DNA of 64,000 nucleotides from Capsaspora owczarzaki ATCC 30864 (taxonomy: Eukaryota > Opisthokonta > Filasterea), in assembly GCF_000151315.2 (NCBI RefSeq), contig NW_011887298.1, positions 433,417-497,416 on the forward strand, given 5' to 3'. The translations under genes were made by a program, and so were the position numbers. Under the pieces are notes generated by a model. The model was not told the origin of the DNA, ran no database searches, and saw nothing but the letters and a program-made list of their open reading frames with translations. Below are positions 9,903 through 21,800 of this stretch, piece by piece (position 1 is the stretch's first letter; every line of letters begins with the position of its first letter).

Positions 9903-12900
9903 TCAGATGCCGTCGTGCTGCAACTGCGGTATCGGCTCGGCGAGAGACTCCAAAAAGGTGCTCCAGTCCAGCGAGCTCATCTGGCCCGCGTCTGCATCAC
10001 CAACGCCCATGCCGACGCCCATACCGACGAGATCCAAAAGGTTCGACGAGGTCGGGTGCATCATGCTGCTGGAGCTGTCGTCTGCCTTCATCAAGAACTG
10101 GTCGTTCACAATGGGCATGGTGAAGGACGGAACGCTGCCGGGAATGACAGCCGCAATGCTGGAGCGCACGTAATCCGGATTGTTGGAGGTCACATGTGCA
10201 GTCTCAACCGAGTAATGCCGTCCGAAAACGGCGTCTTTCGGCGTGTCCGGGAAGAGGAATTGCAGCTGAGGCAAGTCATGGATGCTGCTCGGAAGCAAGG
10301 AGGAAAGCAATCACAATGAAGGATGAGCAAGTGGACGATCGATCGCAGTCAATGCAAGTGATTCAATGCATTTCGTACCGATCTGCTAGGGCGCGAATGG
10401 CAAAGTCCTTGGCAAACCACGGATGCAAATTGAAGACTTGCCTCATCCCTAAAAATGAATCAGAGAATCGGCAAGTCGGGTGAGTCAATCATTTTTGGGC
10501 GCGCTTTGAATCAATCATCTTCATCAAAGAAAGAACAACCAACCTCGCTCGTCTTCCGTAATCCACGCGACGGTAAGGCCGCCAATCTCGGAATCGCTAA
10601 AGCGGAGCAAAAATGTGCCGGGCACGCAATTGATCAGCAAGTCGTGCGCCTGTTGCTTGTTGCAGAAGCCCATGATGAGACTGTAGCAGGACAATGCCAA
10701 AACGCAGTCAGTTGGAAGAATTTGGGACATTGAGGGGATTTTTTGCTCCAACACATTGCAACCGGTTTTGCTGCTTCGTACCCATCCTGCCACGTCTCGA
10801 GCATATGACGCTTGATCACGTCCTCTGCGCCAAAGAACCAGTCCCAGAACGTAAAGGTGCGATCGGGCAGCGCTTCTTTTGTCAAGCGCTTCCACGTGAT
10901 GCTCTCGTTGATAATCAAGTCTGTGTTGTGTGTGTCCGCGTCAAATGATCGACCGCGACATCTTCGAGTGAGCAATCTCAAACTTTGCATCGTCAATCAC
11001 CTCGACAGCAACAGTACCTGAAGCCTTCCAAGTCAGATACTCGAGATCGCGCTGAGACAAGGGCTGTTGCGTGGCCAGTGAAAAGTGGTGCTGCAGAGCG
11101 GTCAACATGTCGGGCCAGCTAACGACTTCTGGAACTTCGAATGGAGCACGATCCTGCCGCACGCACATACAACGGTCCCATGTGAGCAAAATGGGATGGT
11201 CTTCAACTGAACGAACTGAAGCACAAGCACGCGAAAAAAAAAAAAAAAAAAAAAGGTCCTCACCATAGTCGCGAAAGAATTGTCCCACAGAATGGTCGCT
11301 TCGGCGCTGTGTTGCTGGTTGTTGTGAACAATGACGACGCAAGGAAGTGACAGAGTTCTCACGGCAACAAGCAGCTCTCCACCTCCGACAGAGAAGGTCG
11401 ACTGGAACAACAGTGCAAACTTTTCATCAGTGACGGTCTGTTCACATTCCAAGGTGTAAACACAACGGTGAGTCCCAAGAGCACTACAAAACCCGACCAT
11501 CGTCATCATCATCATCGTTGAACAAATCGACCAGAAATGCCAATCTACCTCGTCCTTGTTGGAACCGCGCTTGATCTTTTTCAGGGAAAGATTCTTGAAA
11601 ATGACGCGGAGAGCGCCGGAAGGCTGGTGACACTCCATTGCTTTGCGGCAGTTTAGAATGTCGCCAGCGTTAAAGTCTTCGGGAATGGAGGTCGGCTGGC
11701 TGGCGCGCTTGCCGTCGGTGACGGTCACGGCGGGCTGTTGGGCAACTTGTTTGGCTTGCGCCTCGCTAATGATGGTCGTGAGAACTTCGGGTGGCGACAT
11801 GTGGAGGTTGAGTGTCCGGCCAACGAGCAGCCGCACCTGCGCGCTAAACTTGGACTGCGTCTTGAGGGCCTGTGGTGGCTGCGTCTCCACGACAAACGTC
11901 GCACCGATAAGCGACGCGAGCATTTGAGTGGCGCGAATGTGCAAGTCCTCCAGCGAAACCATGCCATTGCTGCTGATCGAGGCTGCCGTGTTTGTGGCGC
12001 CTTCGGTGTCCATTGCTGCTGCCGAGCTGTTGCTGCTCATGCCGCCAGCGTTGCTCCCACTGCTGATGGACATGGAAGACAGGCCAGATGCTGGAGAGGC
12101 GGATGCGGACAAGGACGACGAGCGACTCTTGCCGGGTCGAGGAGACAAGGTTGCCTGCGGCGAGCTGTTGACTGGAGACGTGGAAGACGCGGGAGTGGCG
12201 GTATCCATGTGGTGGTGCGAGCTGGAGTTCCGGGCATGGTGAGGACTGTGGGAATTGAGTTGGGCCACGAACGGCGTGTGGCTGCCACTCTGTTGGACGG
12301 GCTGGTGGTACGATTTGCGGTCAAACGGGAGCTGCGTCTGCAAAAGCAACAACGCGCGCGTCTGCTCGCGTGAGCGCCACAGAGCCTCAGCAATCATCTC
12401 GCAGGTCGCCTGCACACTGTCAAGCTGGTCAGCGTCGTCGCTTTCCAGACGCTGTGCTCGCTGCCAAGCCTGGAGTGCGTCTGGCAGGACGGTGAGCTGC
12501 AGCTCGGCAATATCGCCCATGTTGGCTTGCAGTTGACGGTTGAGGGACTGCATCAGCGCGATGATGTTGTTGGCCTCCGTTGACAGGGTGGTGCCAACCT
12601 CTTGCTTGCGCCGCTTGACAAGCTCAATCTGGCCGCGCGCAGCATCCGAGCGTGGCGAGCGTTGCAAAACGGCCTGCAGCTGGCAGAATTCCTGGTACTG
12701 AATCACAAAATACTCTTGCATCTGCTGCAATCGCTTCAACTCGTTGTCTACATGCTGCGTGTCGCCAACAAGGTGATGCAGGGTGGCCTGCGCCTTGTGT
12801 GCCGCAATCCGCACGCACTCTGCAAGTTGGTGGGCAGCGGCGCCCGAAGCGTCCGACACTTCAACGGCCAACGCGCGGGCTCCCCCTTCGACGTGAGGCA

Positions 12901-14192
12901 AGGATCCCAGCAAAGAGCTCGACGAGTTGAGAGCGACGGGGACGGACGATCTCGACGTGCTCGAAGGCCCCATCATTAAAAACGAAATGTCGTCGCGCTC
13001 GTGTGCCTCGGGGGCACTCTGTGGCAAGGCTGCGAGCGCAGAAATCGCCGACATGCCATCCAGCAGCTGCATTCCTGAAGCCTCCAACCCTGACGACTCC
13101 AACCCGTGCAGTTTGGCCCAGACGATCAGTTCGCGCTCCATGCATGTCTTGAGAATGCGCACCAACACGGTTGGGTTTTCGTCGAATGTCGCACTGTCAA
13201 GATGCAATAGGGCATGTATGTGCAGGAGGGGGGGGGGAAGAAGAGGCGGAGGTGAGCACGCAGGATGACACAATAAAAAGGGAATGGCAAGAACCAAAAT
13301 CACGCCGTCACTCAACTGGTACTCTGCTGCAATCGTCTGCAGCCGCATTTGAAGGAGGAATTTGTCTTCCGAACCAGAAGCCGCAAGTCTGTGTCACAGT
13401 GAGTGAGTTTCACGCTTTGAACAGCTCCTCAACGAGCCAAAACAAAAAACATCAAAAACAACTGCTGCGGTACTGAGAAATCTTGGCGTGAAGCATCTCG
13501 CCGAGTGTTTGCACGCGGTCCTGTCAATATCACCGAGTGAGAGATTCAACATGTGCGCATAATATCTCGTCATGACCAAGTTCATCATCAGTGAATGTTC
13601 GATCGATGAATGATCCATGAATGATTCATGAATTGAGCCAAACCTTGATGCTCTCGTAGTGCTCGGGGTTGTCGGGATCCATCGTCGCCCTGTGATGATT
13701 CCGCCCACCAATTGCGTTGGAATCCAAACCCATACATACTCTCGTGAGTATGATACAAGCAGGATGACAGTGCTACAGTCATCATCGAGCCAGAGCATTT
13801 GGCTTTTGGTGGGGGGTTACCATGGCTGGTCTTCAATCCACTGCGCAAAGTAATGTCGCAACTCGAGAGGAAAGTCTCGGCCGTAGATGGCAGTGGCCTC
13901 CGGGTGCGTCTGCAGGCAGCAGCAGCAGTAGGGAGAATCATAACGAGTTGTGGTCACAAAAGAGTATGCAACCAGAGTCAAGAAAACGGTAGGGCGATCA
14001 GTGAGTGAATCAGTAGCGAAATTCCGCGGTTTGAGGTTTTGTTTCCACGAATTTGCTCAGTCAGCTCTCAACCGACCTGTCTCTCATTCTCATTCTCTCT
14101 CATTCTCTCTCTCTCTCATTCTCGTTCTCATTCTCAAAGCTCAGGGACAACAACAACACCCAAGAATTGGACAAACCGATATGCTCGACCAT
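9903..14192 (-). CDS. STAT: STAT transcription factor, STAT5-like
   Basis: Twelve exons: 14160-14192, 13821-13909, 13644-13689, 13474-13520, 13317-13388, 11549-13193, 11264-11437, 11018-11153, 10782-10920, 10544-10680, 10379-10448, 9903-10284; 989 residues. Domain order is that of animal STATs: N-domain ([25 protein letters not shown], about 1-110), coiled coil (about 207-370), DNA-binding domain (about 508-700, [30 protein letters not shown]), linker ([15 protein letters not shown]), SH2 ([19 protein letters not shown], Arg about 820 for phosphotyrosine) and FAIRALADR ... [11 protein letters not shown] leading to NPDYVRSS, where Tyr about 901 matches the activating tyrosine. N-domain, SH2 and tail read closest to STAT5. 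A Ser/Pro/His-rich insert (about 383-507) splits coiled coil and DNA-binding domain. Expected role: phosphotyrosine-dependent dimer that enters the nucleus. Exon 1 is the least certain part. Confidence 0.9.
11234..11254. repeat. A21 homopolymer in a STAT intron
   Basis: About 21 A on the plus strand, that is a poly-T tract on the coding strand of STAT, lies just inside the donor of the intron between exons 7 and 8. Confidence 0.85.
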
Positions 14193-14499
14193 CGCGTTGG
14201 CGTTGCTGCCGCTTCAGCCATGTCTCAGAAAAGCGAAGAAGATCAAAAGCGACTGAGAAGAAGAAGAAGAAGAAAGAGTGAACTATCGATTGGACTGGAG
14301 CTGACATTGTATGATATTATTGCTGCTGTAGTTATGCATTGTTGTTTGTTCAATATGCGTTGATTTGGAAAATTTCTTGACCAGTTTTCTCAGAAAAGTG
14401 CGAAAACTCAGTCTTCTGTTTACTTGTGTGTGTCGGACTTCTATTGTTGCAGGTTGCTTCACTCGTGAGATACTGAGACTTAGAAAACCCCCCTCATTC
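14193..14499. promoter_or_regulatory. Divergent promoter, STAT (-) / ankyrin protein (+)
   Basis: The 307 bp between the two start codons hold an AAGAAGAAGAAG purine tract next to STAT and a T-rich part next to the ankyrin gene. The frame of the ankyrin gene is open upstream to TTG at 14365 but has no ATG there, so 14500 is the start unless an upstream exon exists. Confidence 0.5.
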
Positions 14500-17181
14500 A
14501 TGCTGACTGCACTCCGATCGACTGCCGCGGCGGCTGGTCGCAGAGCACTCTTGCTGCGAGGCAAAGCCGGCGCTGGACAAGGCTCTGGCACTGCGTCTGC
14601 GTCGCCGTCGTCGTCGTCGGAACCGGACTCTGGACTTGGACCAGGACTTGGATCTGCATCGGCAAGTGCGCCGGTGGTGGGACTGTCGCCCGAGCTGCAG
14701 GCAAAGGCTTGGGCGCGTGTGCTTGGCGACCCGAGCCGTGGATCGACGACTGCGCTGCCAGTCCCGCCCGCGATCGCCAAGAAACTCGAGGGTGGATCAC
14801 CGCACAGCCATCTGGCCATGGTGGCCGGCAGGAGGACGTCCGCGCGGCGTGGATCGACATCGACCAACGCTGCAGTAGAGCCGGAGCCAGGTCGCAGCAG
14901 CCACCACGAACCAGCTGCAGCTGGGATGCGAGCAGATAGGACAGTGCGCAGCGATCAAGATGGAGAAGCCAGCCATGAGCCGACAGCACGATCGGCCAAG
15001 ACGCCGCGCAAGCCTGCGCCACTCAAGACCAAGCCGACCTTCTTTGACTCGCAGACGACAAGTGCTGCTGCAGCTGCCACGCTGCGGCCATTCGCACCGC
15101 AGTCGAAAAGTGCATTGAGAAAGGCTAGTGCGAGCAATGAGGCTCTAGCCGAGGCGGCATTGCCTGGCACTCATCCGCCAACCTCCTCCCCAGTGGTCGC
15201 CGACTCGCCAAGTCTGGTCGGACCGAACAGCGCCACCGACAGCACAACAAGCAGCCCTCCTGGCAGTGACCGTGATTCGGACGCTGTCTCACAGCAAGCA
15301 ACGCTGCTGCTGGCCAACAACAGCTCTACCGCCGACTCCCAGAGATTCCTTGCAGCACTGCTCGCTCGAGACATCCCGGCAGTGCGCACGCTCTTGCACC
15401 AACATCCAGAGTACGCCAACAAGACTATTGGAAACGGCTTGACGGCGCTGGTGTATGTGGCTTCGCGCGGGCACGTCGACATGGTGCGAGAGCTGCTGGC
15501 AGCAGGCGCAAACGTGGATGCAACGACGGGGCCCACGCAAGCCACCGCGCTTATGCTCGCCGAACTCTCAGCCGTGCGATACTTGTTGGCCGGTAAAGCC
15601 GATGTGAATGTGGCAGATACCGACGGCAATACGGTCCTGATGCACCATGCCGTCCACGACAACTTTGCAGCTCTCCCACCGCTGCTGCTCGCCGGTGCTC
15701 CCGTCAATGCGGTCAACAAGCGTGGTGAGACTGCTCTTCACCGTGCCACCATGGCAAGCCATGTCCACTGTGTTCGGGTCCTGCTGGCGGCTGGTGCCGA
15801 CGCGAACATTCTTGATGCTGCTGGCAAGAAGGCTATGGAGTACGCCTCAACCTCGACCATACGTGCGTCATTTGCCCCTGCAGCTAGAATCGAGCCGTCC
15901 CACGCTCTCCCTCCGGTTGCCGATGCAGCCGCCGCCTCCACGGCCAGTCCCAAGCTTGACGACCAAGCAGTACCGGTTGCTGCGAGCCCAGTTCCTGTTG
16001 CTGCGAGCCCAGTTCCTGTTGTTGCAAGCCCAGTTCCTGCTGCTGCAAGCACAAGCACTGGAGCTCCTCAAAATAGCACCTCACCTGCCGTTGCAACTGC
16101 TCCAGCAATGACTCGCAATTCTCAACCAAAAACATCGACTCAATCCACACCAAGGCCTCAGGCGGAACGCTCAATTGCAGCGCTTTCACCTGTTATTACG
16201 AGACCGACTTCGGCTTCCAACACTGCTCCTCTTCCTCCTGCGACGGCTCGTTCAAAGACAAGGACAGACATTGAGCAAACTGCGCCTCAGCCGCCACTGC
16301 GTTCACGGCCGACAGCAAATGCAGACGCTCATCCTATTCCGAAGCGGTCTTTCTCAAAGTCCCCCGTCTTTGTCGCTACCAACGCAGGCCGAGCAGACCA
16401 GCTGCTGACCGTCGTGCAAGCCGGCGGCAATGTGAATGAAGTGGATGCCAGCGGAGACACCCCACTCCTGATCGCTGCACAACTTGGCTTCACTCAGTGT
16501 GCGCGTGTGCTCATTGACGCTGGCGCCGATGTTTCCGCGGTCACCCGTGATTTGAATCGGTCTGCGCTTTATCTGGCTGCACAGCACGGCCAATTCCAAA
16601 CAGTTCGTTTGTTGCTCGCTATGGGAGCCAATTCCAACCACATTGATTCACTCGGTGGGACTGCGTTGCAGGCGGCTTGTGCACGCGCACATTCCGACAT
16701 TGTTCGAGTCTTGCTTGCCCGCAGTGCCGGTCTCGCCGTTGGCCAACCCGTCATTTCCGCAGCCGTGTCTGGCGCCCTGCGATCTGTTGAACGAGGCTTG
16801 GAGGTTCTTGACCTGCTGCTCGCCGCTGGCGTCAACCTAAACGCGTCGAACAGTTTCGGAGCGACCCCTCTGATGCTGGCCATCCGAAAGGACGCGCCGC
16901 CAGCGGCCGTTTGCAAAGTTGCTGCGTGGTTGGTGGCTCACGGCGCAAATGTTCAAGCCAGAGACAAGAAGGGGCGGACGGCACTCACTCTCGCCACAGA
17001 ACTGTGTCCGAGTGCCGTTTCCATCCTGCAAACCGCGAATCGTCGGGTTTCAGGCGAATCCCAGCCTTCCCAAGCCACCTCAAAGCAGGCAGCCCGCGTT
17101 GCAAAGCCTAGGGTCGCAGTAGCATCATCTGAGCCTCGAGCTTCGAAGCCTGGATTGCGCTCAGACCTCAACCGCAAGTAG
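14500..17181 (+). CDS. Ankyrin-repeat protein with two repeat blocks
   Basis: Single-exon frame of 893 residues from the first ATG (14500) to TAG (17179-17181). A low-complexity N-terminal part (Ser/Ala/Pro/Gly) of about 280 residues precedes a first ankyrin block (about 15340-15860: IGNGLTALVYVASRGHVDMVRELLAAGANVD, TDGNTVLMHHAV, RGETALHRATMASHVHCVRVLLAAGADAN). A linker with repeated AASPVPV units (about 15965-16060) leads to a second ankyrin block (about 16370-17040: SGDTPLLIAAQLGFTQCARVLIDAGADV, RSALYLAAQHGQFQTVRLLLAMGANSN, FGATPLMLAIRKDAPP, KKGRTALTLATELCP). No catalytic domain, signal peptide or membrane segment is seen, so it is probably a cytosolic or nuclear scaffold. The partner is unknown. 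A poly(A) signal AATAAA follows 23 nt after the stop. Confidence 0.85.
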   Translation: MLTALRSTAAAAGRRALLLRGKAGAGQGSGTASASPSSSSEPDSGLGPGLGSASASAPVVGLSPELQAKAWARVLGDPSRGSTTALPVPPAIAKKLEGGSPHSHLAMVAGRRTSARRGSTSTNAAVEPEPGRSSHHEPAAAGMRADRTVRSDQDGEASHEPTARSAKTPRKPAPLKTKPTFFDSQTTSAAAAATLRPFAPQSKSALRKASASNEALAEAALPGTHPPTSSPVVADSPSLVGPNSATDSTTSSPPGSDRDSDAVSQQATLLLANNSSTADSQRFLAALLARDIPAVRTLLHQHPEYANKTIGNGLTALVYVASRGHVDMVRELLAAGANVDATTGPTQATALMLAELSAVRYLLAGKADVNVADTDGNTVLMHHAVHDNFAALPPLLLAGAPVNAVNKRGETALHRATMASHVHCVRVLLAAGADANILDAAGKKAMEYASTSTIRASFAPAARIEPSHALPPVADAAAASTASPKLDDQAVPVAASPVPVAASPVPVVASPVPAAASTSTGAPQNSTSPAVATAPAMTRNSQPKTSTQSTPRPQAERSIAALSPVITRPTSASNTAPLPPATARSKTRTDIEQTAPQPPLRSRPTANADAHPIPKRSFSKSPVFVATNAGRADQLLTVVQAGGNVNEVDASGDTPLLIAAQLGFTQCARVLIDAGADVSAVTRDLNRSALYLAAQHGQFQTVRLLLAMGANSNHIDSLGGTALQAACARAHSDIVRVLLARSAGLAVGQPVISAAVSGALRSVERGLEVLDLLLAAGVNLNASNSFGATPLMLAIRKDAPPAAVCKVAAWLVAHGANVQARDKKGRTALTLATELCPSAVSILQTANRRVSGESQPSQATSKQAARVAKPRVAVASSEPRASKPGLRSDLNRK

Positions 17182-17203
17182 CTCTCAATCTTGATTCAAA
17201 CAA

Positions 17204-17209
17204 AATAAA
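17204..17209 (+). terminator. Poly(A) signal AATAAA of the ankyrin gene
   Basis: A perfect AATAAA stands 23 nt after the ankyrin-gene stop, inside the 133-bp spacer to the convergent neurochondrin stop. Confidence 0.6.
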
Positions 17210-17314
17210 GCTTCAAAGTCTGACGATTTGTACGAAATGCGTGGCTGTTGATGAATTCTGAAATCTAATTCAAAGTCACTTGATGTCACCAACACACACA
17301 CCAAAGCACAAGAA

Positions 17315-18850
17315 TCAATTAAACGCAGCAACTTTCACACCGAGAAGTGCGAGGCGCAATCGGGCTTCGGTCTTGAAGCGATTGCTTTGCTCGGCGAACG
17401 TTCGAATAACTCGATCCAGCAATTCGTGGGTGGCTGGTCGCTCGTTGGCCAAAGAAGCGCGGGCTGTAGTGGAGGGAGAAGGGTGGGAGATGAGTTGGTT
17501 CACAGCCCGCTTTGTGCGTTCCAATTGGCAACCATGTGCAGCCATTCATACCTCGATGCCAGCGAAGCAACTGCTCGCAAAAGTCTCCAGAATCGAGTAG
17601 TGAAACCAACAGCCGAGTATTGGGATTGTGGAGTATTTCATCTAGAGCTGCCAGGATGTTCACAAGACAAAACGAACCAAACGAACAATCGAACAAACAA
17701 ACAAATCGAAAAAAAACACAGAAAAAGTGAGCATTGTTGCAAATAGGAAGTACAATGGGCAGCCTGTGCAGAGAAACCAGAAAAAAAAAAGACTTACCTT
17801 TGAGTCCCGAAGTCCAGGCGTCAACAAGGTCCTCCCAGGTGTCATCTGTCCTCGCCAATCCGTAGAAGGCAAAAGCCTTGCACATGCATCGCAAACACAA
17901 GTCCACCACTGAGCGGGGCTGCGACAAACCAGGGTGTTCTGACTCTCGAGATGCGCGGCAGTAGATGGACAAGTTGAGAACGGCAGCATGCAGCATCAAC
18001 TTGGGATGCAACTCAAAGTCAACTGTACACAAACAAATAGATCGGGGGAGAGAGAGACGTCAGTACGGAGGTGATTTACGCCACAGCAGCCAAACCGCCT
18101 TTCGGACTCGGAAAACAAACACCGAAACAAAGAAACAAAACCAACCAAACAAAATAAACAAAACAAACAAACCAACGTAAAATTCGTACCGTTTTGTATC
18201 ACCCAAGCCAGGATCGGCCAGGAGGAAAGGAACTCGCCAATGTTGAGCCTTGCAAGCTTGGCGTCGAGTTCAAGAATGCTGGTCAGAACTTGCATGGCAC
18301 GGTTGGTATGAACTTCAATGTCCTCAATGGGGATGCCCAGCACGGCAACACTGGCGGCAACCCAGTCGGATGCACTTTCAGTAGAAGAGGCTGCATCACG
18401 ATTCTTTGCATCTGGCACAGGGCTGGCGGGATGTTGTGGTGCCGACCACGAGCGCGACCGCAACAGAGGAACTCTGGCGGGCGGGTGGTTTGTCTGGCTT
18501 TTGGATTGGAGTGTTTCCTTCCTTGGCAGCGTAATCCGAATAGCAGCAACGCATCGAGCCAAGAAGGAGGCTGTCAGCTGCACAAGTCGGTGCTTGACAA
18601 GATAGGTGCGCACCAGACTCTGGGACACGAGGTGGGTGAGACCAGGAAGGAGAAGGGTGAAAGGGTCCTCCGTCACGGGCTCGTCTGAGCGTCGGCGGCG
18701 CGCTAAAAAGGACAAGAAGAAACTAAAGACAGTGTGTGCATCGATTTGTGCAGCATAGCCTTCGTCGGATAGCCAAAGTGCCAACAAGCGCAGGCACGAC
18801 AGCGCCACGGGTTCATACAGCGAAGATTGGGTGGACTCGGCGTTCTTGGA

Positions 18851-18887
<37 letters not shown>

Positions 18888-21800
18888 CAAAGGGTGCAAA
18901 CGAGGTCAGTTACAACGTCAAACAGCATCCGTCAAGTCAGCCCCCAAAAAAATATCCAACAAGTGCAAGATCCAAGACAACCAACTCACTTCAATTTCTC
19001 GGACAAATCGAACAACGCTGCGAACCATGAGCTGCACAGAGTCTAACAGCTGGGCCGCACTTCCGGCCACCGTTTTGCGAAACTCGTTGTCATGGATGTC
19101 ATTCAATGGAAAGTGGGCCATGGAGAGCGACGGACGGCGGTTGAAGGTGAAAATGTTCTCTCGAGAGGCGGCAAGCGACCTGTATGGCGTTGAGGCCACG
19201 CTGGTCGACTGCGAGTCGTAGTTTTGTTGCCTGCCAACACCTTGCTTCTCGGGCGAGAAGCGAGTAAACGCAGAACTGGCAGCAGAAGACGCGGCATCGT
19301 CGGAAGCGGCATTCTCGTCCATCTCTTGCATGAGCTGCTCAAAGTCAACGCGGGGTCGATACCCACCTGTCGTCTCGGCTTCGGCGTCGTGATCGAGATC
19401 GCCATAATCGCGCGAGAAGGTCATGCTGTGCTCTGCGATCGCAAAGCACACTGCAAGCAGGTTTGTCGACGTGACGTTGATGTCGGCAAAGTCCGAATCG
19501 ACAATTTGCATCACTTCGTCTTTGGCTGTGCGCATCGCCACAACCAGGAAAGGCGACTCGAAAACATGGGCCAGGGTGATGGCACTTTGGAGCCCAGCGG
19601 CGGAGGCCGCAGCGGCCGCAGATGCCGCAGCTGCTGCAGCGGCGGCTGCGCTGTCGGCTGTGGACAAGGTCAGGCGGCGCTGTGCGAGGATGTTACGACG
19701 CGCGTTTCCCACCGAGCTAGTATGGGGTCCAGGCGGAGACGAGGTTGACCCAGGCGCGGCTGTGGCGGTCGTGCTAGGCGTTCCAGGGGTGACTGCACCC
19801 GAGCCCCGCGCCACCGGACCGGTAGCTGTTGCCTTTGCTGCCCTTGACAGGCTGGCGACAATGCGGTGCCCGCCAAGGGTGAGACGCACACCCTGGAACC
19901 AAGCATCCATGAGGCGCTCAACGCCAAACAGCTCGAGAAGCTGGTGCACAACGCCCAGCACGGCCAGGCGCAAATCGGTCGGTGCCACAGAGAGCAGCAC
20001 AGAAGCTTGGGCAGAAGACGTAGCGGCCGACGCTGCAACAAGAATGGTGTACGCCAGACCCGCTTGCAGCTCAAAGCGCAAATTCGCCTGGTCAGAGTCC
20101 ATCAAAAGGTCGCGGAAGAGGGTCGCGCCTGCCTCGGCTTTGGCGGACGCCACTGAGCTCGGAATGCTTCCTCGGCGGCGTAAGGTGCCCCCTCCTGGTG
20201 TCGTGGGCACAGAGCCCGGCATGGCAACCGAGCTGGCAGTGGAGCTGGCGGAAAATGGCGACGACATGTCGCGCGTTGCACTGGTACTTCGTGCCAGACC
20301 GCGCGATGACACTGACTGAGAACGGGAAAAGGCACGCCGACCAGCAGCGTTTCCAGACTCTTCCTGGGCTTCTGCGGCTTCGAGTGCGAGCACGACTTCC
20401 GCAATTGTGTCCGAGCTGACGCTGCTTTGACGCTTGAACAGCTTCAAGGGATTGGCAGCGAAGGCAGAGCGACGCGAGGCTATTTCATCAAACGAGGCAG
20501 AGGATGACTTTCTGCGATGGAATATGCCAGAAGCACCGCGTCGCAAGTGCGCCGGAGCCGCCGAAGAAGGACCTCCGCCAGGTGTGGTAGGTCCACCTGC
20601 ATGGCTCCCATCTGTGGAATTTGTCTGGCTTGATAATGAAGTGTTGCTACCGTGGCTATGGCTTGCAGATAACCCACCAGATGGCGGACCGGGCGTCGGA
20701 GGAGTGTGCGACTCGCCACTGTGAGCGCTGCTTCCATCGGCCGGCGAGCCATCTGGTGCAGAGACGGTAGTCTGTTGGGCGGCAATCGAGACACGGCGAT
20801 GGCGATTGACCCGAGCAAGATCTAGCTCGTTGGATGCGAGAAGCGCCTGGTCAGATCGAGCACGTGTGAGTGGAGCCGGTCGCCGAGCGATCATGCCCAA
20901 AATTTCCCCAACTGCTATTGCGCTGGAGGCACTGTCGGCGTGGGTGACTGGTGTGTCTGGCGCGTCTGGCGCGTCTGGCGCGTCTGATGGGGTGCTGCCT
21001 GTATCAGATTTGGCGACGACTGGGGTTGGGGTTGCTGACGGAAGACGTGCATTGTTCGAGTCGGAAGTTGGCGGTGGTTTCGACTCCTGCGCGTTGCTTG
21101 CAGTGATCGAGTCGTTCCGTGACAATGGGTCAGATGCGGATGGTGTAGATTCGACTGCGTTGTTTGCCTTGTTGTTGGAATCGTTAATACTGCGCAACAA
21201 GGGTGCCGATGCCGATGCTTCGGCGGACGGGACATGAACAACAGTGTTGCTACTAGCGCCATCTGCCGCTACAGCCTGGATGGCCTCCTGTGGCACAGGC
21301 ACGTCACTTGAGGGGCCTCTGTCGGCCAGCGATAGTGTGCTGGGTGGGTTTGGTTGAGAACTTTGCGTTGATGACCCCTCAGTGTCCGTCGTGGATGCTG
21401 GGCTTGAACGACCAGTATCGCTCCGCTGCTCAGACATGCTGCGAGAGAATGAGCGACGCATGGCTACTGAGCCAAAGCTGGGGCTTGACACCGTGGGACT
21501 GCGCGCGCGGGTTGGCGACAACTCGGGGGAAGTTGAATCCATCGATTGCTGGGATGGCGGAAGCAACGTGCCAGGGGTGGAATGCCCGCTGGAAGAGGCA
21601 GCCGTGTCCGTAAGAGTGGTCACACCATCTGCAACGGCTGCTGCGACGGCTACGACTGGTACTTCTGCTGCAGCAGCCGGGGCCGGGGTTTCGAGCAGCG
21701 GGGCGACAGGTTGTCGAGGAGGCTCGCCTTCGTCCAAACTTGCAAGAGAGGCGAATGTGACGGTGTGTGTGGAGGCTGGTGGGTTGGACGAGGTCGAACC

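Noticed and set aside
14365-14499. 45-codon upstream extension of the ankyrin protein
   Set aside because: It has no ATG; it begins at TTG, and the first ATG is at 14500.
18700-18740. Very short intron (about 30 nt) inside the neurochondrin exon 18190-18844
   Set aside because: GTCTTT...TTTTTAG could be removed in frame, but it is too short for an intron and the frame is open through it.
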